Counted from the stretch's first letter, positions 8,023 to 17,440 are shown. The stretch: 47,676 bases of DNA from Methanomassiliicoccus sp. (GCA_012719175.1 JAAYAX010000003.1:1-47676); one strand, 5' to 3'. The notes: generated by a model not told the origin, from the sequence alone. Numbers and translations: made by a program.

Positions 8023-9333
8023 GTGGTAAGATTGAGCGAACCTACTACACCGCATGAACTAGATATCCGGAGCAGGCCATTCTACAAGCTGCTCCTGGTG
8101 TCGGGATTAGTGGGGGTGACGGGCGCTCTCCTTACCTTTGTTTTCTTCCTGGTGCTCAAATTCGGAACGTCAGTGGTCTGGGAACTCGTGCCGCAAGCCT
8201 TCGGCCTGAACGAGGGGGTCGATTCGCCTTTGTTCATTCTTTCCACCTGCATTCTGGGTGGTCTTCTTGTCGGGCTCATCACCCATATCACCAAGGTTAA
8301 GCCACAGCTGCTGGCCGAGGAGATGGAGGAGATCACCGACAATGGAAGGATAAACCCCCGCAGTGGCCTGGTGGGGATGGTTCGCGGACTGGTCGGCCTA
8401 ATGTTCGGGGGCTCCATCGGACCGGAGGGACCGCTCACAGGTGGGAGCGGCGCTCTGGGCACTTGGTTGGCGGAAAGACTGAGGCTGCCAAGGCCGGTAG
8501 TAGCCGTCTCGACCCTCTCGGGAATGAGCGGGATGTTCGGATCCTTCCTGGCATCTCCGTTCGGATTCGCCATGTTCGCGATAGAGGGGGGATTGGAGAA
8601 GGGGAAGCTCTCGTGGAAGCTTCTCTTGCCGAGCATCGTCGCGGCTTCGGTGGGATACGCAGTCTTCTTCGGTCTTACGGGCTATACGTTCGGGGGTAAC
8701 TATCAGTTTCCTGGATACGATGTTTGGAACATCATAGATCTGGGGTACGCTGTCGTTCTGGGTTTGGCCGGGGGCGTACTTGGCCTGCTGTTCATATTCA
8801 TCTTCAGGAACACAAGGGAACTCACCAGTAGGTGGCGGGCGCATCCCATCGGGCTCGCGGTCCTCGGTGGCCTCATATTGGGAGTGGTGGGGATGGCCTT
8901 CCCCCTCGTCCTATTCTCCGGTGATGCCGAGCTGCAGGTCCTGCTGGACGATGCGGCGGAGCTGGGTCTAATCTCTCTGCTCGTGATCGCCCTGATGAAG
9001 GTGTTGGTGACCGCGATGTGCCTCTCCCTAGGTTGGTCCGGCGGCTATATCTTTCCCTCCTTCTTCATGGGCGCGGCCCTGGGTCTGGCCATCCATCAGG
9101 CGCTGCCCTTCATCCCAGAGATAGTGTGTTTGGTATGCGTCATGGCGGGGGTATCGGTGGCCCTTATGAAGTCCCCCATCGCCCTGGCCTTGATCGTCCA
9201 GACCCTCTTCGATGTCAGATTGGCCCCGGTGATCGCCATCTCCATCCTGGCAGCCTTCCTGCTGACCTATCGGCATGATCTAGTTTCCGTTGGAAGGGGT
9301 GATAGGGCGGAAACGGACACGGCCCTGCCGTAG
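8023..9333 (+). CDS. ClC-family chloride channel or H+/Cl- antiporter
   Basis: A 436-residue polytopic protein with the selectivity motifs of the ClC family. GGSIGPEGP (about 127-135) carries the gating-glutamate position, and GWSGGYIFPSFFMGAALG corresponds to the later GxFxP motif. ClC proteins move chloride through a homodimer, either passively or against protons. The C-terminal CBS domains of some members are absent. The start is uncertain: GAGGAG lies 1 base before the GTG at 8023 and 10 bases before a TTG at 8032, so the TTG is a real alternative. It opens a series of membrane-protein genes. Whether it is a channel or exchanger cannot be read from sequence. Confidence 0.85.
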   Translation: MVRLSEPTTPHELDIRSRPFYKLLLVSGLVGVTGALLTFVFFLVLKFGTSVVWELVPQAFGLNEGVDSPLFILSTCILGGLLVGLITHITKVKPQLLAEEMEEITDNGRINPRSGLVGMVRGLVGLMFGGSIGPEGPLTGGSGALGTWLAERLRLPRPVVAVSTLSGMSGMFGSFLASPFGFAMFAIEGGLEKGKLSWKLLLPSIVAASVGYAVFFGLTGYTFGGNYQFPGYDVWNIIDLGYAVVLGLAGGVLGLLFIFIFRNTRELTSRWRAHPIGLAVLGGLILGVVGMAFPLVLFSGDAELQVLLDDAAELGLISLLVIALMKVLVTAMCLSLGWSGGYIFPSFFMGAALGLAIHQALPFIPEIVCLVCVMAGVSVALMKSPIALALIVQTLFDVRLAPVIAISILAAFLLTYRHDLVSVGRGDRAETDTALP

Positions 9334-9388
9334 GCTGCAAGAAAGGGTTTTAATTGCCATCTGTATACCATTTTATCATAGTTGAATT

Positions 9389-10072
9389 ATGACCGAACCT
9401 ATCTTCCCAAGGGTCAGAGAATTCTACACTAAGTACCTTCCACATGGCGATCGGCTAGGGGAGATCTTCTATGCGGTCTGGATGGTCGTGGTATCGTTGG
9501 CCATCCTGGGAGGGACGGGGTTCGAGGAAGGCGCCATCACATATGTGATATTGATAGCCTTCATGGTCAACATCACATGGGGCCTCATCGACGGCATCAC
9601 CGTCATGTATGGTGGCATCATCGAGCGAAGAAAAATGGATGGGTTGATCCATGACCTCCAGACGACGAACGATGAGAGCTCGAGGAAGGCCGGAGCTAAC
9701 GCCCTAGAGAAAGGCATAACCAGCATCCTGGACCCATCGGACCGGGAGAGGGTCCTGGACTTGATCGTAGCCTCAGGCAGAGGGAGGGACCCGCAGAAGA
9801 TACGATATTATGCAGAAAGGGAAGACTGGTACTATGCGCTGGGGATACTGATCATCGATCTCTTATTGGTCGTCCCCCTCATGGCCCCTTTCCTGATGAT
9901 TCGGGACCCTGAGACTGCGCTCTGGGCATCCAGGTTAATTGCCACTACGATATTTGCCATCCTGGGGGCCGCCTATGCCAAAGAGCTAAATCGCAACCGC
10001 TGGATTGCTGGCCTGTTCTTGGGCACACTAGGTCTGAGCCTCTCCATCCTGGCGTTCATGGCGGGATGGTGA
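9389..10072 (+). CDS. VIT1/CCC1-like membrane transporter
   Basis: A 227-residue membrane protein with about five hydrophobic helices. Two near the N-terminus contain NITWGLIDGITVMYGGIIERR, a helix end followed by charged residues as in the VIT/CCC1 Fe/Mn transporter family. A hydrophilic loop (about 75-145) separates them from three C-terminal helices. Family assignment rests on this pattern and is moderate. Iron or manganese transport would be the expected role. TATA-like sequence 20-30 bases upstream and no Shine-Dalgarno suggest leaderless expression. It is convergent with the next gene. Confidence 0.55.
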   Translation: MTEPIFPRVREFYTKYLPHGDRLGEIFYAVWMVVVSLAILGGTGFEEGAITYVILIAFMVNITWGLIDGITVMYGGIIERRKMDGLIHDLQTTNDESSRKAGANALEKGITSILDPSDRERVLDLIVASGRGRDPQKIRYYAEREDWYYALGILIIDLLLVVPLMAPFLMIRDPETALWASRLIATTIFAILGAAYAKELNRNRWIAGLFLGTLGLSLSILAFMAGW

Positions 10073-10132
10073 ACGGTCCTTCCGCTCTAACCTCATTTTA
10101 CCCTGGTTAAGCACCGATGTTCCTATGACCTA

Positions 10133-11281
10133 TCATGTCGAGGGGAGCATCATGTTGCCGTCCATATCGCGGGGCATTCCCACGTACCTCAGCACTTCTT
10201 CATCCAGTAGCATGTCGATCTTGGGTATCACCAAGTAGACGGGCGAGTAACCGAAGATATTGGTCTCGACAACATCGTAGATGGCCAAGGGATAGTAGGC
10301 GTATAGCAGCGCCTCATAGGCCGTACCATCGATCTGGTTGAGGTTCCTGGTCCTCGCATCCTCTATCAACGCGTCCAGTGGTGCTAAGCACTCGGACTTC
10401 AGCTCTTTTACCTCCTGCTCGATCAGGGCCAGAGCCATCATGCGGCTTCTTCTGCTCTGAGAGGACCTCATGATGAAGAACTGCGAGACCAGGATCACCA
10501 AGGACACTATGATGGGTATGCCGCCATTGGAACTGAAGAACGCTATTATGGAGTCCAGCGTCCTGCCCGGAAGGAGGATGGCCCCGATACCGATCAAAGA
10601 TATGGCCACCACAATAACACTTGATATGGCCAGCGCCCAGATATAGGAAGGCTTCCCCTTGGAATGGGCCGTCAGGATCCTGTACTTGAAGGACCTGGCG
10701 ATCTTGGTGAAGCCCTGCGACTGCGGGCTCACGATGGTCACTAGGACAAAGTACGCCATTATGATCAAGATCTGGATGATCAGGCCGATGGTGAGCTCCA
10801 TCGGATATACGTCCTGAAGGATCCCATAATAGATGGTGAACGCCATTCCCGTCCCGAACAGGAGGAAGAAGCTGAATGCCAGGGGCACTATCCCCACCAG
10901 GAACATGGTGGCCCCGACCTCGAGGGCGAACTTTCTTTTCTTCTTCAGCAGGTATCGAAGAGGGCCTTTGATGTCCTTCTTTGATTGTTTGCTCCTTTTC
11001 TCCACCTTCTTCTCCCCCGGATGCCTGGATATGGGTATGAAGAAGATGAAGAAGTTGAACGAGTACAGGATGAAGGTGTCGATGATCCACAGGGGCGGGA
11101 TCGAGGAATAGATGAACATGATGATGATGGATAGAACGAGTAGCAACCCAGAGACGACCATGGATATGTTGTCCCATTTCCTGGGAGTTTCCAGCACCTG
11201 ATGCAATTTCAGACCGTGGTCTATCTCATGCTGGATCTGGGACCTAAGTATCATCGCATCATTTAGGTCGACAGTGGTCAA
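10133..11281 (-). CDS. Unknown six-helix membrane protein
   Basis: A 382-residue protein not assigned to any family. A charged N-terminus (1-40) precedes two adjacent hydrophobic helices (about 42-85). A very basic loop (KKVEKRSKQSKKDIKG region, 90-118) follows, then four more helices to about residue 265. The C-terminal 115 residues are soluble and mixed alpha-helical. The basic loop should be cytoplasmic. A second frame on the same strand over 10314-11177 is a shadow. It lies convergent to the VIT-like gene and divergent from a DUF308-like gene, within a run of membrane-protein genes that gives no clear functional hint. Confidence 0.7.
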   Translation of the reverse strand: MTTVDLNDAMILRSQIQHEIDHGLKLHQVLETPRKWDNISMVVSGLLLVLSIIIMFIYSSIPPLWIIDTFILYSFNFFIFFIPISRHPGEKKVEKRSKQSKKDIKGPLRYLLKKKRKFALEVGATMFLVGIVPLAFSFFLLFGTGMAFTIYYGILQDVYPMELTIGLIIQILIIMAYFVLVTIVSPQSQGFTKIARSFKYRILTAHSKGKPSYIWALAISSVIVVAISLIGIGAILLPGRTLDSIIAFFSSNGGIPIIVSLVILVSQFFIMRSSQSRRSRMMALALIEQEVKELKSECLAPLDALIEDARTRNLNQIDGTAYEALLYAYYPLAIYDVVETNIFGYSPVYLVIPKIDMLLDEEVLRYVGMPRDMDGNMMLPST

Positions 11282-11459
11282 GCCCTTTCATCTCCGTGGT
11301 CGGCGATGTATAACGGTTCTGGACGATCGGTTCTTTTCTGCTTCCCGTCAGCGAATTCATGGGAAAATCAATCAACAAGCCACGATCGGCCAGGTTCATG
11401 CTATCATATAGAATAAACCTCATGTTATATTAGATTGTAGCACATATCCAACCTACAGC

Positions 11460-12308
11460 ATGCCTTCACTCGAAGAGCTTGTACAGGACCTCTATCATGG
11501 CAGGAAGGAGATAGATGTCCCCAAATCCTCAATAACTGAACCTATCACGAACTGGAAGATATCGAAGTATAATATTCCCCACAAGGGGAGCAAGGGGGCG
11601 ATGCGGCTGGGAAAGCTCCACGCCCATGATATGGGAGATCATTACTCGGTACATCTGGATAAGGTGGATCCGGACACCAGTCCCTTTGGACACCTGGCCG
11701 TGGATGCCCCTTTTCTGTTCTTCATCTTCACCGGCTTTGTCACCATATGGCAGATGTTGGAGCAAAGCGTTGCCGAAGAGAGCGGCTATTCCCGTGTGAG
11801 CAGGTTGTCTTTGGGATTCAGGATATTATCTGGCCTTTTCCTGGTCATCCTGGGAATTATCCTTACGATAAACCCGAACTTCTTGGCGCTGGGGACCTTC
11901 CTCCTACTGAGCTTAGCAGCGATAGGTTTCGGAGCGTTCACCCTGATGGAGGGTCTGTTCAAGGGCCAGGACGGCGTGGATAAGGTAAAGGTCGCTCTGG
12001 GTGCGGTTCTGATCATCGTTGGGGCAGTTGGCTTGGCGTTCCATTTGATGATAGCCTTGGTATTGGTGCTGTTTCTGGCCTTCTGGAACTTATTCACGGG
12101 CATCTACATGCTGAGGCACAGGAAGGATGGGTCAAGCCCCTTCAAGGGACACATCTCCATAATAATGGGGCTAACCTCCCTGGCCCTAGGCATACTTCTT
12201 CTCTATCACCCCTGGTTCGCGATAGAAATAATTTTCTCCTTGGTAGGGGTCCTGATCGCATTCTTCGGAGTGATCAGGATCATCGGTGCGTTCACCATCG
12301 ATCGATGA
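11460..12308 (+). CDS. DUF308/HdeD-like membrane protein with soluble N-terminus
   Basis: A 282-residue protein. The first 80 residues are soluble and unrecognised. From about residue 85 there are paired helices in the repeated pattern of the HdeD/DUF308 family, for example LGFRILSGLFLVILGIILTI and ISIIMGLTSLALGILLLYHP, each followed by FGAFTLMEG- or FGVIRIIGA-like sequence. HdeD is linked to acid resistance in enterobacteria, but archaeal members have no established role. A TATA-like TTATATTAG about 35 bases upstream suggests a very short leader. It is convergent with a second family member, so two relatives lie tail to tail. Confidence 0.7.
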   Translation: MPSLEELVQDLYHGRKEIDVPKSSITEPITNWKISKYNIPHKGSKGAMRLGKLHAHDMGDHYSVHLDKVDPDTSPFGHLAVDAPFLFFIFTGFVTIWQMLEQSVAEESGYSRVSRLSLGFRILSGLFLVILGIILTINPNFLALGTFLLLSLAAIGFGAFTLMEGLFKGQDGVDKVKVALGAVLIIVGAVGLAFHLMIALVLVLFLAFWNLFTGIYMLRHRKDGSSPFKGHISIIMGLTSLALGILLLYHPWFAIEIIFSLVGVLIAFFGVIRIIGAFTIDR

Positions 12309-12382
12309 GATCGGTTCGAACGGTCTGACACCCTCCCAAGGAGGCCTGCCGGCACATCGACGATTGACACGTCCACGGTGTC

Positions 12383-12961
12383 CTATGATGTCTCGTGGGG
12401 AAACAGCGGCCCCTTTATCTCATATCCTCCAATGGCTATCAATATCCCTATCACCAGCACCATCCAACCCACTAGGATCGTCACAATGGCCAGTGTAACC
12501 CCCGGCCAGGCCAATGTCATCAGTCCCAGGGCGATAGCGAGGAAGCCGACCAGAACTCCCATTCCTTTGCCAACCTTCACTTTTTCTCCATAGAGGGAGG
12601 TGCTCCTCTCCTCCGAGGCTGTCAACACGGCCACGATCTCCATTATCCCCCATATGAAGGCCCAAGCGGCCACAAGGTAGGTCGCCATGAGCAAGGTCAT
12701 GCCCGGGAGGATGAGAGCCAGGATACCGATGATGATGCTGAAGATGCCTTGAACGAGAAATAGACCCTTCAACAAGCCGGTCTCCGCACCGGTAACCCCG
12801 AACGCGATCTCGAATATGCCCGCAATTATCAGGAACATTCCGAATATCGTCACGAACAATAACAGTGATAATCCTGGATAAACGATGATCACCAAACCTA
12901 AAATCGCCAGTACCAGGCCTCCCAGTACTCTCCATATCCATTTTGTCTCTCCTGTTTCCAT
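12383..12961 (-). CDS. HdeD-family (DUF308) membrane protein
   Basis: A 192-residue, six-helix protein made of repeated two-helix units: VLGGLVLAILGLVIIVYPGL, VQGIFSIIIGILALILPGM and LVGFLAIALGLMTLAWPGV share the G-x5-LG-x7-P-G pattern typical of HdeD/DUF308. The ATG at 12959-12961 was chosen over one 15 codons upstream because AGGGA lies at good spacing before it. It is full length for the family and lacks the soluble N-terminus of its convergent neighbour. Function in archaea is unknown. A stress-related role is only suggested by the bacterial namesake. Confidence 0.82.
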   Translation of the reverse strand: METGETKWIWRVLGGLVLAILGLVIIVYPGLSLLLFVTIFGMFLIIAGIFEIAFGVTGAETGLLKGLFLVQGIFSIIIGILALILPGMTLLMATYLVAAWAFIWGIMEIVAVLTASEERSTSLYGEKVKVGKGMGVLVGFLAIALGLMTLAWPGVTLAIVTILVGWMVLVIGILIAIGGYEIKGPLFPHETS

Positions 12962-13476
12962 GAAATCCCTAAAACTATCTGTTGTGAGAATCGTAATATA
13001 TAACAACTACCAACAATTGTATTGCTCTTCGAAAAAAGTGAGAAAGCTTCTAAAAGGATAGCATCACATGGTTTGCTCCTGTCGTGGTGCGGGGGCGGAG
13101 AACTCAATCAATATCATCAAGTCATGGTCGACGTCAGAGAGCGAGCGTTCGTACTCTTCATAGAGATCCATGGCCGGATCCGCCCCCAATTCTTTTTGTG
13201 GTGCCAAGGAAGGTCCAGGCCTGATGATGACATTATCATGAAGGACCTCCTCCCACCTCACTGAGGGGAGGACAGAATCGGACCTGGTCGTTCGAAATGA
13301 TCAAGAAAGTGCCCTTATTAGGCCGAGGACGTTGAACGACCGTTATCAGGATGAGCCTCAAGGTCCACGAACGATCGAACAACCTATCTGTGACCAAGAG
13401 CCTGAAGAGAGTCGTAATAGGTCCAATATCAAAGATGATAGCCGCCGCGTTCCCGACCTTAGCCACTAGAGAAGAT
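12962..13476. other. Intergenic region without a convincing gene
   Basis: The left edge is AT-rich and holds the promoter of the HdeD gene (TATATATTACG-like sequence on the reverse strand near 12990-13000). Short frames on both strands (about 13022-13264) have no ribosome-binding site. An 11-bp imperfect palindrome at 13248-13272 is the only clear structure. Confidence 0.45.
13248..13272. repeat. GC-rich imperfect palindrome
   Basis: TCCTCC-CA-CCTCA faces TGAGG-GGAGGA across one base, giving 11 pairs with a two-base bulge. It lies in the gap between the HdeD and pseudouridine synthase genes. No T-run follows, so a simple terminator is not obvious. It could be a protein site or part of a leader. 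Confidence 0.35.
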
Positions 13477-14247
13477 CTACTGCCTTCGCCCCTTTCTCTC
13501 CCCGAAGTACGTTCCCAATGACCTATGAAGGACGCGCTTCGGGATCTCCTCGATGCCTCCACACGGCAGCTTGCCAAGAGAGAACGGCCCGAACCTCACG
13601 CGAATCAACTGTTTCACCTGCAAGCCCAGATAGGCCATGATGTTGCGCACCTCGCGGTTCTTGCCTTCGTGGATCGTCACAGAAAGCCAGATGCTTCCTC
13701 CCTCCTCCTTGCCCCTCTCGAACACGATCTTGATCGGCTCATATCGCACACCAGAGATGGTCACCCCGTTGGCTACCGAGGCCAGCCTTTTTGGGTCGAG
13801 CTGTCCTTTCACGTGCACTCGGTATTGCCTCGGCCAGGCGTTCTGTGGCAGCTCCAGGTGCCTTGCCAGCCCTCCGTCGTTGGTCAGGAGGAGCAGCCCT
13901 TCGGTGTTGAAGTCCAATCGCCCCACGCTCACGACGCGCGGCATGCCGGCAGGCAGGTCCTCGAACACCGTCCGACGTCCCCGGGGGTCCCTCGCGGTGG
14001 TGATGGTACCTGTAGGCTTATGGTAACGCCATACGCGGGTCTCCTCGGCCTCCCTCAGGGGCTTCCCGTCGACCGTGATGACGTTCCTGCCGGTGACGTT
14101 CAGCGCTGGGGATGTCAGGACCTTGCCGTCAACGGACACTCGTCCCTCAGCGATCAGCTTTTCAGCGTCCCGGCGCGAGCACACCCCGGCACGGGCCAGC
14201 ACCTTGGCTATGCGCTCGCCTTCGTAGGACCGCTCGGTCTCCATCAT
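13477..14247 (-). CDS. RsuA/RluB-family pseudouridine synthase
   Basis: A 256-residue RNA-modifying enzyme that isomerises uridine in rRNA. An N-terminal S4 RNA-binding domain (about 10-70, with AGVCSRRDAEKLIAEGRVSV) precedes the catalytic domain. The catalytic aspartate is Asp112 in GRLDFNTEGLLLLTND, and NREVRNIMAYLGL is the later family motif. Length and layout match RluB/RluE/RsuA proteins. This family is overwhelmingly bacterial. Archaea normally use Cbf5, Pus10, TruA, TruD and TruB-type systems, so transfer from bacteria is likely. GGCGGGGCGGAG precedes the start, and M1 or M2 may initiate. It is monocistronic. Confidence 0.88.
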   Translation of the reverse strand: MMETERSYEGERIAKVLARAGVCSRRDAEKLIAEGRVSVDGKVLTSPALNVTGRNVITVDGKPLREAEETRVWRYHKPTGTITTARDPRGRRTVFEDLPAGMPRVVSVGRLDFNTEGLLLLTNDGGLARHLELPQNAWPRQYRVHVKGQLDPKRLASVANGVTISGVRYEPIKIVFERGKEEGGSIWLSVTIHEGKNREVRNIMAYLGLQVKQLIRVRFGPFSLGKLPCGGIEEIPKRVLHRSLGTYFGERKGRRQ

Positions 14248-14382
14248 CTCCGCCCCGCCACGTTTGCGCTCCCTGTACCTATAGTGTAAAGACAGCTATG
14301 AAAGCGGTCGTGCTTATCTTAGCGTTTCCCTGCCTTGCCCGGTAGAGCCTTCCTGCAAGCTCATCACCGGTCCAAAGAGCCA

Positions 14383-15792
14383 CTAGGTTCTGAAGGCCGA
14401 TATGAAACCACGGACCACGTCCTTAGCCGATTCCAACAATGGATGCTTGACCACCACCGGCTCGGTCATGCCCTCCAACCTCTCGATCCGGAAGTATAAT
14501 GGAGGGTGGGTATCCCAGCGCAGCCAGCTGCTGAGCTTGGAGGCCTCCTCTACCCTCAGCCTCTGGGCCCCGATCTTGCGCAGAGAGCTGGCCATCACTT
14601 TGGGTTTGCCCAATTTCATTACCGACAACAGATCCGCCCGGGCCTCGAAGAACTTGGCCACGAAGAAGATGATGAAGGTGGAGACCAGGAGGTAGAGGAG
14701 GGGAGAGAGCAGGAAGAGGGGGAACAGCACTGTCAGCCGCAGGATGAACTCACCCGAGACCAGAGCGAAGAGCAGGAGAGGGTCGCGGCCCCGCAGGTGC
14801 CCCAGTTCGTGGCCGATGACGCTGAGCAGCTCCTCCTCGTCCAACGCGCTGAGGATGCCCGCGGTGAGAAGAAGAACACCGCGCTTGAAGCTGATTCCGC
14901 TGGCGGCGGCGTTGGGTGCAGGGTTGTTGGAAATGATTATCTTAGGCAGCGGTGCCTGGAACGGCTCCGCGGCCTTCTTCACCAGCTCCAGGACGTTCAC
15001 GGTCTTGACCCTGATGCCGTCCTCAGAGCACAAGATGCCGAACCTCAGGAGGGTGCTGGAGATGGTAGAGCAGTTCGGCTCCTTGCCCTGGCCGAAGGAG
15101 GATTCGTACACCGCTTCCTTGAGTCCGGTCAAGTCCACTTTCTTCTTCCTTATGAGGTCCAACGACTCCCGGCCTATTCTTAGGTCCATGATGTAGACCT
15201 CAGGGCTGGCCTCGGTGATGGTCCACTTTCCCATGACGGTGAAGAGCTTGTCCGCGAACACTATCAGGAGAAGCTGTACCAGGAGGATGAGCAGAACGGC
15301 ATACAGCCCGAACAGAAGGAAGAGAACGATGTTGAAAGCGAACAGGAGAATGTTCAAAAGTAGGAGCGTGCGCGAGAGCAGCCTCCCCAGGATGCCCTTC
15401 GTCATCGATGGCTTGGCCTCGGGGATTATCTCCTCCCCTTTGACCCATATCAGAGAGATGGTCGATTCCCGGAGCTCGCTCTCGAGGGTGCGGACCACGT
15501 TCGTAAGGTCCTCGCTCAGCCATCTGACGGCCTCATCGGTCGCCCTGTCGGGGCGGGTGGTCCTGACCTGAAGCCCTCCCTCCACCCACAACACCGCTTC
15601 CAGCTCCCAACTGTCCCCAGGGCCGGGTACGGTGAAGGCTACCGCAGGACTGTTCCCGACCTTACCACGGCGTACATGCCGGAACAGCTCCGGATGGAGC
15701 AGAAGATGGTACGATCGGATCCATTCGAGCAGCTGGACCATGCGGTCGGCCGGCAGCTCGGAGGGTATGGAGAAGGTGGTCTGCATGCTCAT
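14383..15792 (-). CDS. M48-family membrane zinc metalloprotease with N-terminal extension
   Basis: A 469-residue HtpX-like protease. The zinc site is HELGH at 328-332, with the third ligand in the EARAD motif at 382-386. Two adjacent helices span about 138-185, and two more follow the HELGH helix (about 340-380). The active site should face the cytoplasm, where such enzymes degrade misfolded membrane proteins. The family is usually near 290 residues. Here about 130 soluble N-terminal residues of unknown fold precede the first helix. The gene stands alone, so no partner can be suggested. Long frames on the plus strand over this gene are shadows. Confidence 0.85.
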   Translation of the reverse strand: MSMQTTFSIPSELPADRMVQLLEWIRSYHLLLHPELFRHVRRGKVGNSPAVAFTVPGPGDSWELEAVLWVEGGLQVRTTRPDRATDEAVRWLSEDLTNVVRTLESELRESTISLIWVKGEEIIPEAKPSMTKGILGRLLSRTLLLLNILLFAFNIVLFLLFGLYAVLLILLVQLLLIVFADKLFTVMGKWTITEASPEVYIMDLRIGRESLDLIRKKKVDLTGLKEAVYESSFGQGKEPNCSTISSTLLRFGILCSEDGIRVKTVNVLELVKKAAEPFQAPLPKIIISNNPAPNAAASGISFKRGVLLLTAGILSALDEEELLSVIGHELGHLRGRDPLLLFALVSGEFILRLTVLFPLFLLSPLLYLLVSTFIIFFVAKFFEARADLLSVMKLGKPKVMASSLRKIGAQRLRVEEASKLSSWLRWDTHPPLYFRIERLEGMTEPVVVKHPLLESAKDVVRGFISAFRT

Positions 15793-16031
15793 CGCTCAGG
15801 TAAGACTGCCAGAGATGATATGGATGACGGTCGGTCTTGCTGGTCGGTTTTGGTGGAGTGCTAGGAAGGGATCACCTAGTGTAACATCTAACGGCATTCC
15901 AATAACTCCGCGCACTCCTTGATCGCGGTGGACGGTCGCGCAGGGGGTCTTGGGGGACGGGGCAAACACATGCTTGGTGACCGAGGGCTAACATTATCTG
16001 CCATCCTTGGATATATGCTCAGAGGTACAAC

Positions 16032-16964
16032 ATGGACGAGCTGGACCTGATCATCTGCAAGGCGCTTATCAGGGAGCCCAGGATCTCGTACCGCAGCTTG
16101 GGGAAGATTGTCGGAATATCCTCAGTTGCGGCGCACAAACGGGTCCAGGAGCTGCGGGATTCTGGGATCATTAACGGATCAAGCGCCGAGATCGACATTC
16201 GGGCGCTGCGCGGAGCTTCCATCATGGTCTTCGGGCGGACGGGCATCTCCTCGCCCACCCTCCTGCATCAGGTGCTTGGTTCGGACGAACATACATCGAT
16301 GATCCTGATCGGAAGCGGTAACTACGTCTTCATCGGGGCTATGCTGCGGTCCATCTCAGAGCTGGAACGATATCTCGAGTTCGTCCGTAGGGAAGGGCAG
16401 ATCCCCCGGGCGGTCGCAGGGCTTCACACCATCCGCCCATCGGGGGTCCGTATGACCGATATCAAGGACCCAGGTGAGATCTCCCCCCTAGAGATGCGCA
16501 TCATCGCCTCCATGCGCAAGGATGCCAGGAAACAGGCCGTGGACATCGCCAGAGAGCTGGGCCTGTCCGCACGCATGATCAGTTCGAAGCTCGAGAGCAT
16601 GCTGAAACAGAACAAGATCAATCTCACCACCAGGTGGCGTCCGGACTATTCCAGTGACACCGTGGCCCTTATCTGCATGAGGCTGAAGGAGGGAGAGGAC
16701 AAACAGGCGGTTATCAATGATATCTATCAGAGGTTTGCCAGCAATGTGGTCTTCCTTTCCAGTTTTTCCAACCTGCCGGACCTGGTGATCTCCACCGCAT
16801 GGGCCCGTTCGCCTAAGGGGATCGCGTCCTTGGCCGATGATCTATTGGCCGAGGGAACTTTCCAGGCCATCGTGCCCCATACCATCTGCGAGGGGTACTT
16901 CCTAGAGACTTGGAAGGAAAGATTGTTGGACGGGGTCCTGGAGGGACGTGCTGGAAAGCGCTAA
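16032..16964 (+). CDS. Double Lrp/AsnC-type winged-helix regulator
   Basis: A 310-residue regulator with two Lrp-like units in tandem. The first winged helix (1-55) starts MDELDLIICKALIREPRISY and contains ISSVAAHKRVQELRDSGII. A RAM-like domain follows. A second winged helix starts near 152 (SPLEMRIIASMRKDARKQAV, then LSARMISSKLESML) and leads into another sensor-like domain. Such duplicated Lrp proteins are frequent in archaea and bind DNA as one polypeptide instead of a dimer. A TATA-like GGATATATG about 20 bases upstream, with no clear Shine-Dalgarno, suggests a leaderless message. The effector is unknown. Confidence 0.83.
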   Translation: MDELDLIICKALIREPRISYRSLGKIVGISSVAAHKRVQELRDSGIINGSSAEIDIRALRGASIMVFGRTGISSPTLLHQVLGSDEHTSMILIGSGNYVFIGAMLRSISELERYLEFVRREGQIPRAVAGLHTIRPSGVRMTDIKDPGEISPLEMRIIASMRKDARKQAVDIARELGLSARMISSKLESMLKQNKINLTTRWRPDYSSDTVALICMRLKEGEDKQAVINDIYQRFASNVVFLSSFSNLPDLVISTAWARSPKGIASLADDLLAEGTFQAIVPHTICEGYFLETWKERLLDGVLEGRAGKR

Positions 16965-17129
16965 GAAGCACGATCCATCAACGTTTTGTAAACCATTCCG
17001 TTTCCGTTCTGCATCGTAGAACAATGCCTCAGGTCACTTCGTTAACTGGTCGATTGACTCGATTATTAACCGGTTGGTGATGCTCAGTGGTATTGCGACA
17101 AGAAAGGTCGCGAACATGAGGTGTAAGAA

Positions 17130-17402
17130 ATGGAGAATATGAGCCTTGATGAGTACAAGAGGAGGAGCCGGGAGATAGAGAGAAGGGACGCCAGGATGGG
17201 CTTGCTGGTCCATACTGCGGTCACAGTGGTGGTGAGCACCATGCTGGTCATCATCAATTTGACGCTCAGCAACGGCTTCCCCTGGTCAGCATTTCCAGTG
17301 ACGGGGATGACCATCGGAGTGGTGGTCCACTATGTCTTCGGCGTTCGCCTTGCGGACAGAGTCATGGGGGAGAAGGACATGCGCATTGAAGGATGGCGCT
17401 GA
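17130..17402 (+). CDS. Small 2TM-domain membrane protein
   Basis: A 90-residue protein with a charged amphipathic N-terminus (YKRRSREIERRDARMG) and two hydrophobic helices (about 24-45 and 55-75), the layout of the 2TM domain family. In bacteria this domain is often attached to LytTR regulators or found alone, and its function is not established. GAGGTG lies upstream of the ATG at Shine-Dalgarno distance. The gene is convergent with the histidine-rich membrane protein that follows, with 38 bases between the stops. Confidence 0.65.
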   Translation: MENMSLDEYKRRSREIERRDARMGLLVHTAVTVVVSTMLVIINLTLSNGFPWSAFPVTGMTIGVVVHYVFGVRLADRVMGEKDMRIEGWR

Positions 17403-17440
17403 TGGTCCTTTTAATCCTAGCTCTCTTTTTTATCCAGAGG

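Noticed and set aside
10314-11177. Second long minus-strand frame (287 codons) within the six-helix membrane protein
   Set aside because: It is the same strand in another frame, with His/Arg/Pro-rich nonsense composition. The 382-residue frame has proper hydrophobic helices.
12306-12330. T-arm-like GGTTCGAAC, considered as a tRNA remnant
   Set aside because: No T stem, acceptor or anticodon arm can be drawn around it.
13064-13261. 65-codon acidic minus-strand frame between HdeD and the pseudouridine synthase
   Set aside because: It begins with GTG inside a strong palindrome, has no ribosome site or TATA, and no recognisable features. It was left out for lack of support.
13525-14289. 254-codon plus-strand frame over the pseudouridine synthase
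   Set aside because: It is antisense to a gene with all RsuA/RluB motifs and has no ribosome site or recognisable domain.
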